Positions 34,245 to 47,103 are shown, counted from the first letter of the stretch. The stretch: DNA of 64,000 bases from Marthasterias glacialis (GCA_911728455.2 OU452236.1:12143195-12207194); one strand, 5' to 3'. Notes: generated from the letters alone by a model not told the origin. Numbers and translations are program-made.

Positions 34245-37200
34245 CCCGGGCAAAATATAGGTGCCACCCAGACGCTAAAGGGATCTTAACCTCAGGTCTT
34301 TTCAATTTTGTTCTCAAACATTTTTTTTTAATACAAAACTGGTAACAGCTGGAGAGGAATATATTTATTGTCTATACTGAATGCGCGACTAGACCTCGGT
34401 GGACTCAATTGCGTATTGGCGGATTGGTCCAAAACAAATCAGAGTTTTCAGTTGTGTTAAAGATGCTAGGTTCGATTTTTGACCAGAATATTAAAATTTG
34501 ATTTATAAAAAGCTATTTTCATAGATTTGCGAAAGAAAATCTTTAATTTAATGTATAGCACGAAAGAAGTGTGTCAATATTAATGGTATAGTTAATTCAA
34601 AACTAAAAGTTAATTTTTGTTGGGGCATTATGTCACGTCCACGAGGCAAGTACACACAATGTTGCATGCTACATGTATTTTGTGCCATGTCCGTGGCACA
34701 TGTGAAAGTTTTTGTTTGATTTTCGTTTTGAAACAGTACCATCTGTCAAAATGTGTTCAGAGAAAAAAAAATCAAGAATATTTATATTGGCAAAAGTCGG
34801 GCCATGCAATTTTTTTATTGATTATTTTCTTAAAAAATAAAATTATACTATGTGATTTTGTGTATCAGATCTCAAAATATATCTGCAAAGGAAGATGATA
34901 TTGAAAAATATTTATTATCAAGTACGATGCAGCAGGTAGTACCTTTGCATAACCCTCTCAGAAGGATATTTGGACGCTTAATAGATTTTTTATTATAATC
35001 AAAGATGAATTTTGGTATAAAATATTCATCGCTGCTATATTTACACGGCATTCTCGCTATGCATCCTGCCGTCCCCGGGCCTCTCCAGCTCGGCCACACA
35101 CAAGGGCCATTGAAAAGTACTTTATTATTGAAATAATGGACTACTGCAAGATCATGACCGGTTTAGGGTATCCAAACGACACGGTGGACTTAGTAGATGG
35201 ACAACAAGAATATGTTTTACTTACTCTAGGGAAATGGTCGCGGTGCTCCGAAAACATCAAAAAAACATTGAAGTTGACAACATATCGCTCTGTTGCCAAA
35301 TCGTTGTAATTGAATGCTAGGGGTAACTCAATATTTATCCTTCTAGAATTATTTTTCTGAGGAAGGGTCACGTGTGCTGTTTTTCAGTTTGAATTCCTTA
35401 ATACCGGGAGTTATTTAAGAAGGCCTTTTTGTTCAAACTTGAGACCTCTAGCTAACAAATCGCAGTTCAAGTTTTAAAACATGTTATACGCATACGTAAA
35501 TACTATTTTGCTTTATTTTTTTCGCAGATGATAAAATGAGGGTTCGTTTTAGTTTTTGAACTTGCCCCTTTCACAAGAGTATGGGAAATTATGTCGTTTT
35601 GAATATAAAGTAAAAACCACTCAGAAATTAAATATCGCACAGTTAGATGGTAAAATATACACGAGCACTACAGTTTTCTCTTACATGATGCGAGATATGT
35701 TAAAATGACGAGGCCAAAATAGAGCGCGTGAAGCTGGATTTTTTTCCTGCCGTGATTTAAAGTAAATATGTCTTGGTTTGCATTTCACGATGAGACGAAG
35801 CATCGGCTGTGGACAACGATCTCCAGACTTGGCAGAACAGACACCGAGTAAAGCACGTACACTGTCAAACATTTCATAATCGCTCTTTCATCATGTAACT
35901 GCAGGTGGCTCCGGGATCCTTAATACGGACGCGACCGTATTATCAGAAATTGTATTTTTGGAGCCACTCGGCCGTGGAGTGTGAGGGTACGTCATTTTTC
36001 GTTCCATATGCTATGTGTTCGATGTGCCATATGAGAACATTCAAGCACCGTGACGGGCTCAATGGCCGCTTCGTCGAATGCGAACTAAGTGTCAATCAAA
36101 ATGACTAGCACGTCATTTGAATATCTCGCAAGCAACTTTATTCTGTTTTGTAGGCTGGTGTTTCTTCTTTTTTTTTTTTGCCGGAGAATGGTCAATGCAT
36201 TAATAAACAATTTCGAATTAGTTGTTCATCTGTAATGTGCACTCACATAGACATTTTCAAATGTGTCTTGACTCAAAAAGGTAGTCAAACGTTACATAAA
36301 AAAAAAAAAAAGATTCAGAATCAAGATTTTCGCAATATTTAATCTGTAAAACTACAAAGCATTGTGCAACACTGTAACATGTTAAAAAAAATCTGGTAAA
36401 AATACCGTTTTACAGACGGAAATTATGAGTGTAATTTATTTTACTTCCATTTACTCATTTACAGTGTTTATTTATTTATATAATTTAAAGTTGGAATTGT
36501 GGGAAGGAATCCAAGAATAGGCGGGGAAAAGATAGCCAAGACTGAAGTCTTAATTTGAAACGATCGTTGTAATAGCCCATTGGATGCTCGTATGACGTCT
36601 TAAGGCTCTTTATTTGAAGTATGAAATTCCTAACATTCAACACGTTGCGAAACTGCTCCTCCTGGAGTTGCTTGCCTATTATTTATTTTACCTTGTCGTG
36701 AAATATCCCAAGTTTGTTTTTTTATTGCATTACGTGCACCCAATGCATCAAGCTCTATAAACCGATGTACACTGCTGCAATCTGTTTTAATTCATTCTCC
36801 GTTGCTGCGCCATGTCTATAATGGAACCAGCTATACCGTTCCACATCAGAGCCTCACAAATCCTTCACTCCTTCAAAGTATATTTCTCAAAACACACCTC
36901 GTGTCAAACTCATTTCTTGACTTTTTTTTTGTTTTTTGGTTTACCTTATTCTCTTTGATAACTGCTTTAACGCAGTGAGAAAACTTGTTGGTGGATTGGT
37001 GCGTTTTACAAGACTTATTTATTATCATTGGTGATATCGCCCCATGTTGATTTATTTTCCTATGCTTTGACTTGTATCTTCACTGGCACAAAACATTTGA
37101 AAGGTAGAAAGTTGTCTAAACATTGGTTTTAGAGGAGAGAATACAACTGTTCCCAATAAGGTGAACAAACAACGTGGAAAGACAACACAGACTCAACACG

Positions 37201-37826
37201 ATACGTGTACAACTTAACAATAATCTGTGAACAAAACACTAGAACACAAGTATAGAAAACCAAAGGGCGGGGGATGGACGTGTGGGTGGCGGTTAGCAAG
37301 GCATTTCCAATACGGTTGCAATAATGGTCTGTTTAGGTTTCAAGCGTTGGTCTTTAGTTAACACCACGCGCTCGTTTATGATTTCAACAGCAATGTCTTT
37401 TTCCTTTTAGCAAAGTCTTTATTAAAATCACTTTGTCCATAAAGTCCGCCGATAAAAGCGATTGTTTCTTTATCTCCTGTCAAAGCTTTGCTCACTCTGT
37501 CATTAACGTGCTCTGAATGTAAACACTATTATTTATTTATATAATACAAACTCAACATCACCGGTCGAGGCCATTTAACCCTCGGTTGAATAACCGGTGA
37601 TCGGTTTCATCGACAATTATTTATAAAGCTTTCATTTCATCAGAAATGTGCAATTGCCCGGAGCATCAGCCAAATTATTATTTTTTCATTGATGTCATTG
37701 TTTTAGGTTATTACTCCTGTGTAGGAAATTTGACTACTTGTAAGATTTGTATTCCCCGCATACCTAGGTAATACAAACCATTTAGAAATTTGTCAAAGAA
37801 AAATTCAGTTTTGTTATTATAGACCT
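34245..37826. other. No gene recognised
   Basis: Short frames, simple-repeat tracts (A-rich at about 36300, T-rich at 36165) and no element I can match elsewhere. AACACTGTAA and ACCGTTTTACAG at about 36375-36415 may be a small inverted repeat remnant. Confidence 0.35.
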
Positions 37827-37976
37827 TATGGGCCGCCGCGTAGCCACGGGGGGCCGTGACCCCTACAACTTTCCAAAGGCCCCCTCTGCTAGGTGCCCTA
37901 ATGAAGAAAAAAACTGATACATTAAAATACACGGCCCTCCCCCCCCCCACCCCGAAAAGCAACCCTACCCTCCCCC
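37827..37976. repeat. Interspersed repeat with a GCGTAGCCACGGGG head and C-rich end
   Basis: The start, CCGCGTAGCCACGGGGGG, resembles GTGGCGTAACCAGCGGGG at 44610, and both copies end in long C tracts about 100-190 bp later. Similar GCGTAGCCAGGGGG heads are common in invertebrate genomes, as I remember. Confidence 0.55.
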
Positions 37977-38029
37977 CGACACACATACACACCGCACTCC
38001 GCCGTGAGAAGCCCTGGCTATTATACGAC

Positions 38030-38200
38030 TGCTCATGGAAATGACGTCATTTGAGTAGGGCGACCTCGGCTCGAGGTCAAAAGAAGGTGGTTCATTGATC
38101 GTGTGCGCTTCGCGTATAAATCTTCGCGTTTCCATTGTTTCATCCTCTAAGATGGCGGCAGTAATGACGTCAATGCGTAAGGTCCATTCTTTAATGGATG
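38030..38200 (+). mobile_element. MITE family F, copy 2
   Basis: The copy contains AATGACGTCATTTGAG near the left and CCTCTAAGATGGCGGCAG with AATGACGTCAATGCG near the right. TGACGTCA is the CREB/ATF consensus and AAGATGGCGGC is the YY1-type consensus. It aligns with 30415-30600 in opposite orientation. Confidence 0.75.
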
Positions 38201-38386
38201 GAAAGTTCTAACCGCGCGTTGTGCCTTCAATTCCTTTAATGTTTTAGTATATACTGAAATTCCCACCGGAAAAAAAAGTTAAGTGAAGGAAATGGGACGA
38301 CTTTGTCATGCCCTGATCTGAAACCAAAACCAGTAAAAAAAAACTTTGCAGTTATGTGAATAATTACAACCCATGATCCTTGTTGA

Positions 38387-38412
38387 TTTTTTTTTTTTTT
38401 TTTTTTTTTTTT
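38387..38412. repeat. T26 homopolymer
   Basis: An uninterrupted T run about 40 bp before the family I element. Confidence 0.95.
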
Positions 38413-38451
38413 GAAGGAGGTCTACATTAAGTAAATTCGGTATTTTATAAG

Positions 38452-38960
38452 TATAGGTTTTCCCGGCCAATTTCAACAAAAATTCATTCAATTTAACACA
38501 AGGCTCAATCAATTCCGTTTAAAAATGAATGCTCCGTTGCATCAACGTTTTATAAGACAGTATTCATTTGTCAGAAGAAGTAACTCAACTTCAACAGTAT
38601 AGCATTCACTAGTCAAATAATATCATTCAAGTTCATTAGGTCGCAAACATCATTCAATTTCGTAAAAGCCATGCAGCAAGAGGCTGGTCAATCATTCAAT
38701 TTCATCAAAGAAGCAGGAATAACAACTGAAGATTTGTTAAAATGGCTATAAATGAAATAGAATGACTGTAACGAACTTGAATGAGAATTACGAAAACATG
38801 GTGTAAACAAAACCGAAGTTAAATACAAAATTAGCTTTAAAAAAATAATAAAAAACTATTAAAAAAAAATAGTTTGAATGAATTCGGAAAACGTGTGAAT
38901 TTGAATGCTTGTTATTGAAACTGAATGAATTTTTGCTTAATTTGACCGGCAAAACCTATA
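38452..38960. mobile_element. Foldback MITE, family I (about 509 bp)
   Basis: Left TATAGGTTTTCCCGGCCAAT is inverted at the right as TTTGACCGGCAAAACCTATA, continuing through ACAAAAATTCATTCA and TGAATGAATTTTTGC. The interior repeats ATTCAATTT/TTGAATGA motifs in both orientations and is AT-rich, with no coding frame. Confidence 0.85.
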
Positions 38961-39518
38961 TTATCATTTCGAATTGCCGTTACATAAAATCCCAGCTTTT
39001 ATGGAACGCCTTTTACTTATCTCAGTCGCTGTAGAGTAAAATTCACCCATTTTAAAATGTAATGATGGTAATGCAAAATGTCAGTAGGCCTACAGGTATA
39101 GCAAATGAAGGTATATGGTGTGCAAGGTAGAAAGTATTATAGCGCGGTTTACTAATGGGTTTTTCATCCATATTCTAACTTCTAAAGAGACTTCTAAGTA
39201 TACAGTGAGTTATATAACCGATAGGGTTTGACTAGAAGCAATGTCCTTGCTTGGAAATGAGTTCAAAAGTTTTTTCCTTTTCGCTTTTCCCCTCTCTTTT
39301 GAAATTTCATTTTTTTAAAAAGAAGGGAAGTAGATGTTGCAATCTTCTTACTAACAAAAATCACCTGTGGTACAAATGCAAGTTGGTAATGGCCTGACAT
39401 TTCAACCCTACTGCAGAGTCTTTGAAAAAATGCTAAATGATGTTATGTCGCTAAAAGACCGCCATAATTTCTTAGACTCTCAACGCAAGCGCAAACAACG
39501 ACCACGTGGTGCGCTTGT

Positions 39519-39537
39519 CCCCCCCCCCCCCCCCCCC
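39519..39537. repeat. C19 homopolymer
   Basis: A run of 19 C residues within an otherwise ordinary stretch. Confidence 0.95.
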
Positions 39538-39797
39538 GTTGACCAGGGTAGCGGCATACGCCATAAATAAGAGCCAAAACTTGACCAACCGAAAAACAGC
39601 GATTTTTGTTTTTCTTCTTTTTGTTTTACTTTGCCATTTGCAGTATATACTAAAAGTATTGGGTTGAACCTTCTTAAGATTGTAGTTTTGATGAACAATT
39701 TATTGAGAAAAAAAATCATTCTTCATATGAAAAAATGCATGATGATTTAATTGAGGGAATAGAGATGAGAGTAAATATGTTGGAACCCTGAAAATCA

Positions 39798-40203
39798 CAC
39801 AAAGGGAACGTTGCCTCGGATTGGGCGCTTTTGGGCTATAAAACGCGTTTGTTATGAAATGATTATGGTTGGATATATAAAGTAGAATTCAAGGATTCAC
39901 ATATAAAATATCCCTTGAAATGGTGTGGATTTTGTTTAATTTCGTGACAAAACACGATCTGCCACTTATGTAGAACCACATTTTGACTCCTTAAAATGGC
40001 GGCCCGTACGTTTCTATTTAGAGTGAGGTTTTGCTAGTTGTATTTCCAGAGGTAATGTATATGTTGTTGTTTTTTTAATCACTACTCACTAATAATAACA
40101 CACTTTATATTTTTTTATTGCATGAACAAGTCTTAAAGAGGATAAGGAGCTATTCTAAACTGCAATTTTAAAGAGTTTTAAAGGTATAATGTGTGCTTTT
40201 AAA
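39798..40203 (+). mobile_element. MITE family A, copy 3
   Basis: AAAGGGAACGTTGCCTCGGA starts the copy. GGGCGCTTTTGGGC, GACAAAACACGATCTGCC, ATGGCGGCCCGTACG, TTTCCAGAGG and CACTACTCACTAATAA follow in family order. The right end, AAAGGTATAATGTGTGCTTT, is decayed. Confidence 0.9.
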
Positions 40204-40606
40204 GAACCGCAACAATCGATCTGATGAAGAGACCATTTTCCCTATAGTCCACACACAAGTATACTACCATGGTTGTCTCAACAACAAATAGCTTTCTATC
40301 TAATCTTCATCAAAGAAGACTTTCATTTTTTTCTACTTCTCGGAAACGTCTCTATTTAAGGCACTCGTGCCTTGGCTCATTCTGAAAGCGAAGAATGAAC
40401 GTGTTTTCCCCCGTTGCCAATACAAGCCAACGCCTTGATTACACTGTATTCTTCTAATGTTTCCGTTGTAGGACTAAGAGGATAAGGAAAAGTGCTCATT
40501 ACGGTGACAGTCTGACCTTCCCACACATTGATTAACTTATATATCCTGACTCGTAATTACTTCAAGGGTTAGGTCGTTTTGTTACGTCCATGTTCGCATA
40601 TCAACA

Positions 40607-40719
40607 ACGGACAGCTGGGCCACATTTCATAGAGCCGCTTATATAAACCATAAAATATTGCGCAACAAGTTTCTGCTGTGCAAAAAATGAGTAGGATAAC
40701 ATGGCTGGTAACCTTATTC
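40607..40719. mobile_element. GGGCCCAATTTCAT-type repeat, partial copy
   Basis: GGGCCACATTTCATAGAGCC starts a copy that shares CTGGTAACC and GCTGTGC-like segments with its neighbour. It ends where the next copy begins, giving two head-to-tail copies. Confidence 0.6.
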
Positions 40720-40917
40720 GGGGCCCAATTTCATAGAGGGGCCTAAGCAGACGACTGTGCTTGAAAACAATTCTGCTAAGCGAAAGTAAGCAGGACACCA
40801 GTCACGGATGTGTTCTTATGACATGGTGTTTTGGCTGGTAGCCCTATTCTGGAAAGCAACACTGTTTTGTACCGAGTTACATTTTGTGCTTGAGAAGCTC
40901 CATAAAATTGGGCCTAA
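40720..40917. mobile_element. GGGCCCAATTTCAT-type MITE (family M)
   Basis: The left end GGGGCCCAATTTCATAGAGG is inverted at the right as CTCCATAAAATTGGGCC. The interior has TTCTGCTAAGCGAAAGTAAGC and GGCTGGTAGCCCTATTC. From memory this is a common echinoderm repeat. Confidence 0.75.
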
Positions 40918-40919
40918 TA

Positions 40920-42132
40920 AGGCGATACGGGTACATCACTGGGGAGACATATTCATCATGACCCATGTGAAGTAAAGTTGTTACAAACCAGTCATTAAAC
41001 ATTTATTGTTCCCAACAGAAATGCTCTGATGTCGTTAGAGTGTGTAAAACATCGCAATGGCCTGACTAGTCAGGGGGGCTATGTGTAATCCCGTAAGCAC
41101 CGATTAGTTAGAACATGTTGCATAGAGAAGAGTTTTTCTCAAAAGCAGTAGAGCAATATAACACACACAAACACGTGTCTGGAAAACTATCCATGAAGGC
41201 ATTTCATATCTCGCAAACCATACAAGTGTAATGTTGTTTAAATAGATCAGTATAATGATGATAACAATGTTTTAACTTTGGTATTCAACATGATGATTTG
41301 TACAATTTATATCAATGAGAATTCGATAAGACCTTCAAAACTCAGCCAAATGTAAGCTATCAACAGTAAATAAACTGTGCTACATACGAGAATTACTTTG
41401 TATTCATCACGGGCTGCAATATACATCTTGGATAAAAGGGAATGCTATTCAAAGGCTCCTGTAGCCAACGCAGTATAATTATGTAAACTCGTTCAGGTGT
41501 TTGCACTACATGCACATTTAGCTGAGTGACATGAAGCGTATGTTTTCCAACTGTGGGGAGGCATAATTCTAAGAAAAGGTACACACGCATTGTGTATGTA
41601 CTTTCACTTCACCTTGGTATCTCTGCAAAGGCACGCATGATAATTCTAAATCGACTGGACTCGTCGAATGGAAGACCTTGTAGATACACAGGCAGTGCTC
41701 ACGGATGAGGAACTAAGCCCGTGAATAAATAGTTCAGACTCCGAACGCAGACTGTATGTATCGACTGACGGATATTGTTTTTACTCAAAGACAGACAGAC
41801 ATTTTGAAATCTCACCAATACTAGTCACCGGCCCAACGCATCCATACATAATCTTTGGACACATCCTTAAACAGCCCGGTAATAACATAAGACCACTGAC
41901 GTAAAGTGTGCAGGAAATTTAAGAAATTAAATCACTATAGCTTATAATGCTTCCCCGCAGGAACATAAGTGGTTCTGAGTACACTCAAAGTCACACAGAG
42001 AGTTCAACACTAACATTTACGTTGAGAGGAAATGACTCTGTGGCGTTAAAATGCCAGCTGTCATTGTATTCTTCGAGATTTAAATAAACCATCCCAGCAA
42101 ATACCATTTAAAGGCTTCCGAAGAACACGATA
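40920..42132. other. No gene recognised
   Basis: Short frames only and no repeat matched within the window. Confidence 0.4.
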
Positions 42133-42346
42133 ACAACTCCCGGGTCATAATTGACTTGGGTTCCCATGGGGGCCTGATCCATCTGACCCGGAGTCCGTTT
42201 CAAAGTGACCCAAAAACCGAATCAAGTGTCCAGATTTAACCACATTAAGAGTCACATTGACATATAATACAGGTCAAACTGACACAGAAAATGGATCAGG
42301 CCCTCTGAAACCCGGAATCCGGGTCAATTTTGACCCGGGAGTTTTT
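42133..42346 (+). mobile_element. Foldback MITE, family J, copy 1
   Basis: AACTCCCGGGTCATAATTGAC at the left is inverted at the right as GTCAATTTTGACCCGGGAGT. The interior repeats GACCCGG, CACATTGAC and CAAACTGACAC motifs. A decayed copy in the other orientation lies at 16090-16290. Confidence 0.88.
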
Positions 42347-42786
42347 GGAGTGTTGGTTTACAAGGCATCCGGCTTGCTTTTCTTGTTCAAATGTTATTCT
42401 AAATTTCCTGAGCAGTCCATTATAAATGTAGCGGGGATTATTCCCCCGAGGCAGACTAGACATGATCACCGTTCCTACTTACTACACAACTACATGAGCT
42501 TCGGTTGTTATTTTAAATCATCTGTATTGCGACTGAAATAGCCAAGAACGAATGTACAGTGTAAATTTAACCTTCCTCAAATGCGAAGGATAAAAATCTC
42601 ATCGTTATTGGAAAATCCTTCTGAAGAAATCTAAGCATTTGGGGAAAACGAGAGACGTAAGAATACATTTAAAGCCCACAATTGGAGTTTTTATGAATTA
42701 GAATCAATATTTACACGGGAAATTGGGGATGTTTGTAACCTTGTTTAAGCTATTGAACATACATGTAGGTACCTACATCTCGAGAG

Positions 42787-42890
42787 CTCAGTGGTAGCAT
42801 CTCGATTTGCGCGTAGTATTATATATTGTACATTCGCATTTCACTGAGCACTATCAAATCGTTGGTTCGATGCACTCCAGCTTACGGTAC
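42787..42890 (+). repeat. tRNA-like sequence (pseudogene or SINE head)
   Basis: AGCTCAGTGGTAGCATCTCG is an excellent A box region and GGTTCGATGCACTCC a fair B box, but they are separated by about 75 nt instead of the usual 30-60, and the ends do not form an acceptor stem. A tRNA-derived retroposon or a tRNA pseudogene with an insertion is likelier than an active tRNA. Confidence 0.55.
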
Positions 42891-43424
42891 AAGAACCTCA
42901 TTAATTACAGACGAATGAAAATGATCTTCCATCCGCATTTGATGTCTACTAATAAGTAATAGCCTATGCAATACAGCTCGATTATAGCATGCGATCACAC
43001 ATGCTAGTGTACCTAAACATGATTCAAAATTACAAATAGACAAGCCTTGAGATCTCGTATAGCAAATCTAGCAGCGCGTTCTTACCCCAATATACATCAC
43101 TTGTCCCAGTGACATGAACAAATGGATAAGCGAACAGCAGAAAAGTTTCATTGGTTAGCCAATACAAAATGAGGTACAGGTTTGATAGCATCTAGCGTCA
43201 CAATTTGGGGTGCCAGCCTGTGTGTATGACCATGTTGCAACTCGACACTGGGCATTACCCATGGATGTCCACCGAGCATCACGGTGCCTTAACGAACTCG
43301 GGCCACGAACATGAGGTAAACCACGGTTCCTCCTACCGTGGTTGAACCACTAACATCATGCACTGATAGAGGCACATGCACTTAACACTTGTAGAAAAAA
43401 AAATTAAGCAATAAGTTTATGCCT

Positions 43425-43565
43425 ACCTGGACGGATATTTCCCCTCAAAACTACAACTCTTGAATTCGAATTTCCCCCGATGATGGTGGTGGTGGCGAGG
43501 AGACGAGTCCTTCCCGGACATGACGCTACCCTCTGCTCACGCCACTGAGCTAAGAAGTCCAGACA
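43425..43565 (-). repeat. tRNA-like SINE head, decayed
   Basis: On the minus strand CTTAGCTCAGTGGCG is a good A box, followed by a CCACCACCACCATCATC stretch and a poor B-box candidate (AAATTCGAATTC). The fragment probably derives from a SINE. It is not a plausible tRNA gene. Confidence 0.45.
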
Positions 43566-44607
43566 GGGAAAATAATGTTCCTGGTGGTATCCCCAAAAAA
43601 CGCTATGCACTACCACACGTGCTCCCAAGCAAACGCCATGTATACAGACATAAATATTCACGTCGTGAATCCGTTTGCTGTAATACGTACAGCTCTTGGG
43701 GGCTTACTCAATGCAGGTACACGCGTAACAACATGCGTGCTGTCACTTGCGTGTCACTATAAGAGTATTGAGCCGGACGTGGGGCTCAGGTAGACTGGTT
43801 CTATATCCATGGACCGAACCATTATTGTTTGAGGACACAACTGCCAGGCGCTTCCGTTCGGATTCCTTATGGAAAATTATTAATGAACATGATTAGCCGA
43901 GGGAAATCCAGTGTTATTTCGGAGAGACCGGTGGCCAAATACATAAACCCCTGTTGGTTAAATTGAATAATATAGACGCTCTCTGACATTATGTAAATCT
44001 GTGCAAAAACCCCAAGCGATTACTTTGTGTTGCATTGAAGGGATAGTTTCCCTCAATAAATGCTGATGTACGAGCATCCAATCAATACAACGTTAATAGC
44101 CAGGGAATGAATTTTTAAATTAGAGAAATGGGAACCGATTCACGAGGGCAACTACCTCTAGAGCTAACGATGGGGAATAACAGACAAAATATAATATTGT
44201 TCTTCAATGACCGTAAAAGGAACGCTGAAATCATCTGAATTCATTTGAAACAAAAAAAAACCACACACACAAAATAGCTTTCCCTCTTCAACTTTGATGC
44301 ACCACCTGTTTGTACTTTGTAAACTAAAGCTACGTTGATTGTTGAATTATACAAAAATATGCTTAATTTTCTTGGAAAAGATTCCCGAGTTAACGTAAAT
44401 CAAGCGAACTGTAGTGAAATTTGTACGCATTAATTTAAAATTTTCTTTAATATTACCTATTACTTTTTGTTTTCCTAAAAAGTAAATGTTTACCTAATAA
44501 GGTTACAAAACTTGTCTCTGTTTTTTTTTCTCCCGCCTTCCCGTAAAACTTTAGAGGAAAGATTATTGTCACATATCCCTGTTCCTTGTTTTCTATAGCC
44601 ATGAAGC
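43566..44607. other. No gene recognised
   Basis: Two overlapping plus-strand frames at 43520-43793 are shadows of each other over a GC-richer patch. Neither has a recognisable product. Confidence 0.35.
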
Positions 44608-44815
44608 TTGGATACAGTGGCGTAACCAGCGGGGGAGGGGGGTCAGGGAGCGGAGCCCCCTCCCCCCTCGCTCCGAACCCTTGTCCCCTCTTTCCACCTA
44701 AATTATATAGAAGAAATGCACAAATGAATGGTTAGAAACATGGAATAGCCCCTCACTCCATTAATACAAAGTTTTGTCTTTGTCCCCCCCCCCCCCGCCC
44801 CCCCCCCCCCCTCCC
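44608..44815. repeat. GTGGCGTAACC...C-run interspersed repeat
   Basis: It begins CAGTGGCGTAACCAGCGGGG, has a GC-rich inverted section (GGAGCCCCCTCCCCCCTC), and ends in two C runs (44784-44796 and 44798-44811). It is similar to 37827-37976. Confidence 0.6.
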
Positions 44816-45962
44816 ATAGACACACCCACCCTTATATATGGCAGCTACAGGGTCGTCCTATTGTTGTTCTATTATTCCCTTTTCTGAAGAATTCCTCTGT
44901 GGGGTAGCACTAGAACAAAGAAAACCTTGTGGGGTAGCATTGTTCCATTGTGTAAAGTGCCCGGTAAGTTGGTGAGTGTAAGGCACACAAACACACACAT
45001 TATAACCTATTGTGTGGGTTTTACCCAATTGGGGTTTTCTGACCTCCCGCATAAAAATTTATATTTCTTCTCGTTTCCTATTCATCATGTTATTGGCGCT
45101 AACTAGGCTAACGAAATAAAACAATAAAACAAATCCGTTTTAAAGATACCGGTACGCAAACAAAAATCATTAAAAAGAAAAAGAGAATAAAATACACGCT
45201 AGTTCGAGCGGTGTTGGTCGATTGTTAATGCTGTTTATTTATTGAAATATTCTTAAGTGTTTTTTTATATTTTATTTGTTATACTTTAAACTATACCAAT
45301 TAAATTTTGTACACAAAATACGAAATTCAAAACCATACAAATTACCTAAGTAAGAAATGAAATAAAAAATCGATGTACTATAACTTTAAAAAAATTATTA
45401 ATCATAATAAGCGAACAAAAAATAATTTGATTTTATGTTTCGGACTGTGCAATTCTGACGTAGAAACGTCAGTTCTCACTTCCAGCTATTGTCAGCATGA
45501 CACGACGGGAAGGAGTTGTTTACACCATTGCTCAATTGTCTCTGAAACTGGGCCACAAGTAACTTGGCCATTACAAACAGACCATTGAAACACGTGCCGT
45601 GTGTCGTTCATCGACCGTTTCCCCCTACAGATATCGTCGTTGACGTCGGGAAAAAGGTCATCCAGGGGACTGTATAATGCAGAGCAGCGTGCGTTGTTGC
45701 GGTGGCCTAATTTGTGAAGGCAAACTTGGTTTTATGGTGTGGCACTTTGGCGCAATTTTTCACTTTAGGCAGAGATTTAGTTCACGAGGATAAAGGTCGG
45801 ACTGCATTATGCGTACAATGGCAAAGCTTGTGTAATTTTCTTTTGTCCTTATCTGTTTCTTAGACATCTCATATCACGTTATTCTGGTATACATTTCTCA
45901 ACATGTTTTTATTTACAAAGCATGGCTGTTTACCATATAGACATTTATATGGAGAATATTTC
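44816..45962. other. No gene recognised
   Basis: The motif TTGTGGGGTAGCA occurs twice about 40 bp apart near 44898-44940, possibly a small tandem duplication. The remainder is AT-rich. Confidence 0.35.
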
Positions 45963-46312
45963 TTTAAAGGGTGTGTACAACACGTAATATTGAAAAAATA
46001 ACTGTTCACAGATTTCACCTAACTTTACATGTTATAAAGATTACCATGACGGGAAAACCTCCCCTGAAATATTTTTGCCTGAAATGCTGTAATTTTGAGA
46101 AATAAGTAAAACATTTAGCCTTGATCTTGCGAGTCAAAAACTTGATGTTCTTAAACATTGAAAACACATGTGGGAGGTAGGTTTCACAATTTTCTCGTGA
46201 CTGAGTGATTGAGTTTAACTTTTCACAGAGTTGCTGTTTTATTTATATGTTGGATCACATAAAATGCGGAAACTGGTCTTTGACAATTACCAATGTTGTC
46301 TACACACTTTAA
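45963..46312. mobile_element. MITE family L, copy 2
   Basis: Left TTAAAGGGTGTGTACAACA is inverted at the right as TGTTGTCTACACACTTTAA. The right end contains ACTGGTCTTTGACAATTACC, which I remember from a very abundant sea-star repeat ending GTCCACTGCCTTTAA. The left interior (TTCACAGATTTCAC, ATATTTTTGCCTGAAATG) matches the copies at 14079 and 47525. Confidence 0.85.
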
Positions 46313-46929
46313 ATGAGATCGTGAATTGTGTTTTTTTTTTCTGGGCATACATCTAAAACTAACAAAGCCCATACAATATTGACACAACATCAGGTTTCAT
46401 GCCAGCTTCTGCGGCAACATCAATATACAACAAGCACCATGGTGCAATTGATGGTGCACACACATTTCTTGGGAATTAATTAGCCAAAGGAGAGTGCAAC
46501 CATCATTCACCCAAACGCAGTGGGATGGAAGTTGCAAAGAGTTATGACTTTGATATCAAGATTGAAATTGGTTCATAATTTCAATGAGAAACTCAGTGAT
46601 GGTGATTTCAGAGTCACTTTCGTAGAAATGATTATGTCGTTGGAGAAAACACAATTGGCGTTCACGCTTTATTTCAATTCATAATCATATTCAACCGAAC
46701 CCTAGAATGAATCTCAGCATCTTGATGTTATTTGTCATGCTTTCCTTGAAATAAAATGTACAACAATGTTTTGTTTAAAACAAAATTAAGACTCTGGATG
46801 CTGGGTAACGATGTTTCGGTTCTCTTGTTCATTGATGTGGGACCTGGGGCTGATTGCACAGAGCTAAAATTGATCTTAAGTGTGAATCAATCTTCATTGC
46901 TAAGCAGTGTTATGCCAAGTATGTAGCTC
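46313..46929. other. No gene recognised
   Basis: Unremarkable sequence with short frames only. Confidence 0.35.
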
Positions 46930-47103
46930 ACCAAGCTAATCCAATGCCCTCACAGGTACCCAGTTACCCCTGGGTGAAGAGAAGCAATTATCGTTAAGCA
47001 TCTTGCTCAAGGACACAAGTGTCATGACCAGGATTCGAACCCACGCCCTGATGACTTAACCACCAGAACTTGAGTCCGATGCACTAAGCCGTTCCCTTGG
47101 CAC
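46930..47103 (-). mobile_element. tRNA-derived SINE, alpha family, 3'-truncated
   Basis: Minus-strand B box GGGTTCGAATCC at 47042-47031, family segment CACTTGTGTCCTTGAGCAAG and the CTCTTCACCCAGGGG body that groups it with 29327-29625. The A box region is degraded (AACGGCTTAGTGC). Confidence 0.85.

Noticed and set aside
33946-34260. 104-codon protein
   Set aside because: It lies inside family A, and the matching words in the frame at 61444-61722 arise from the repeat.
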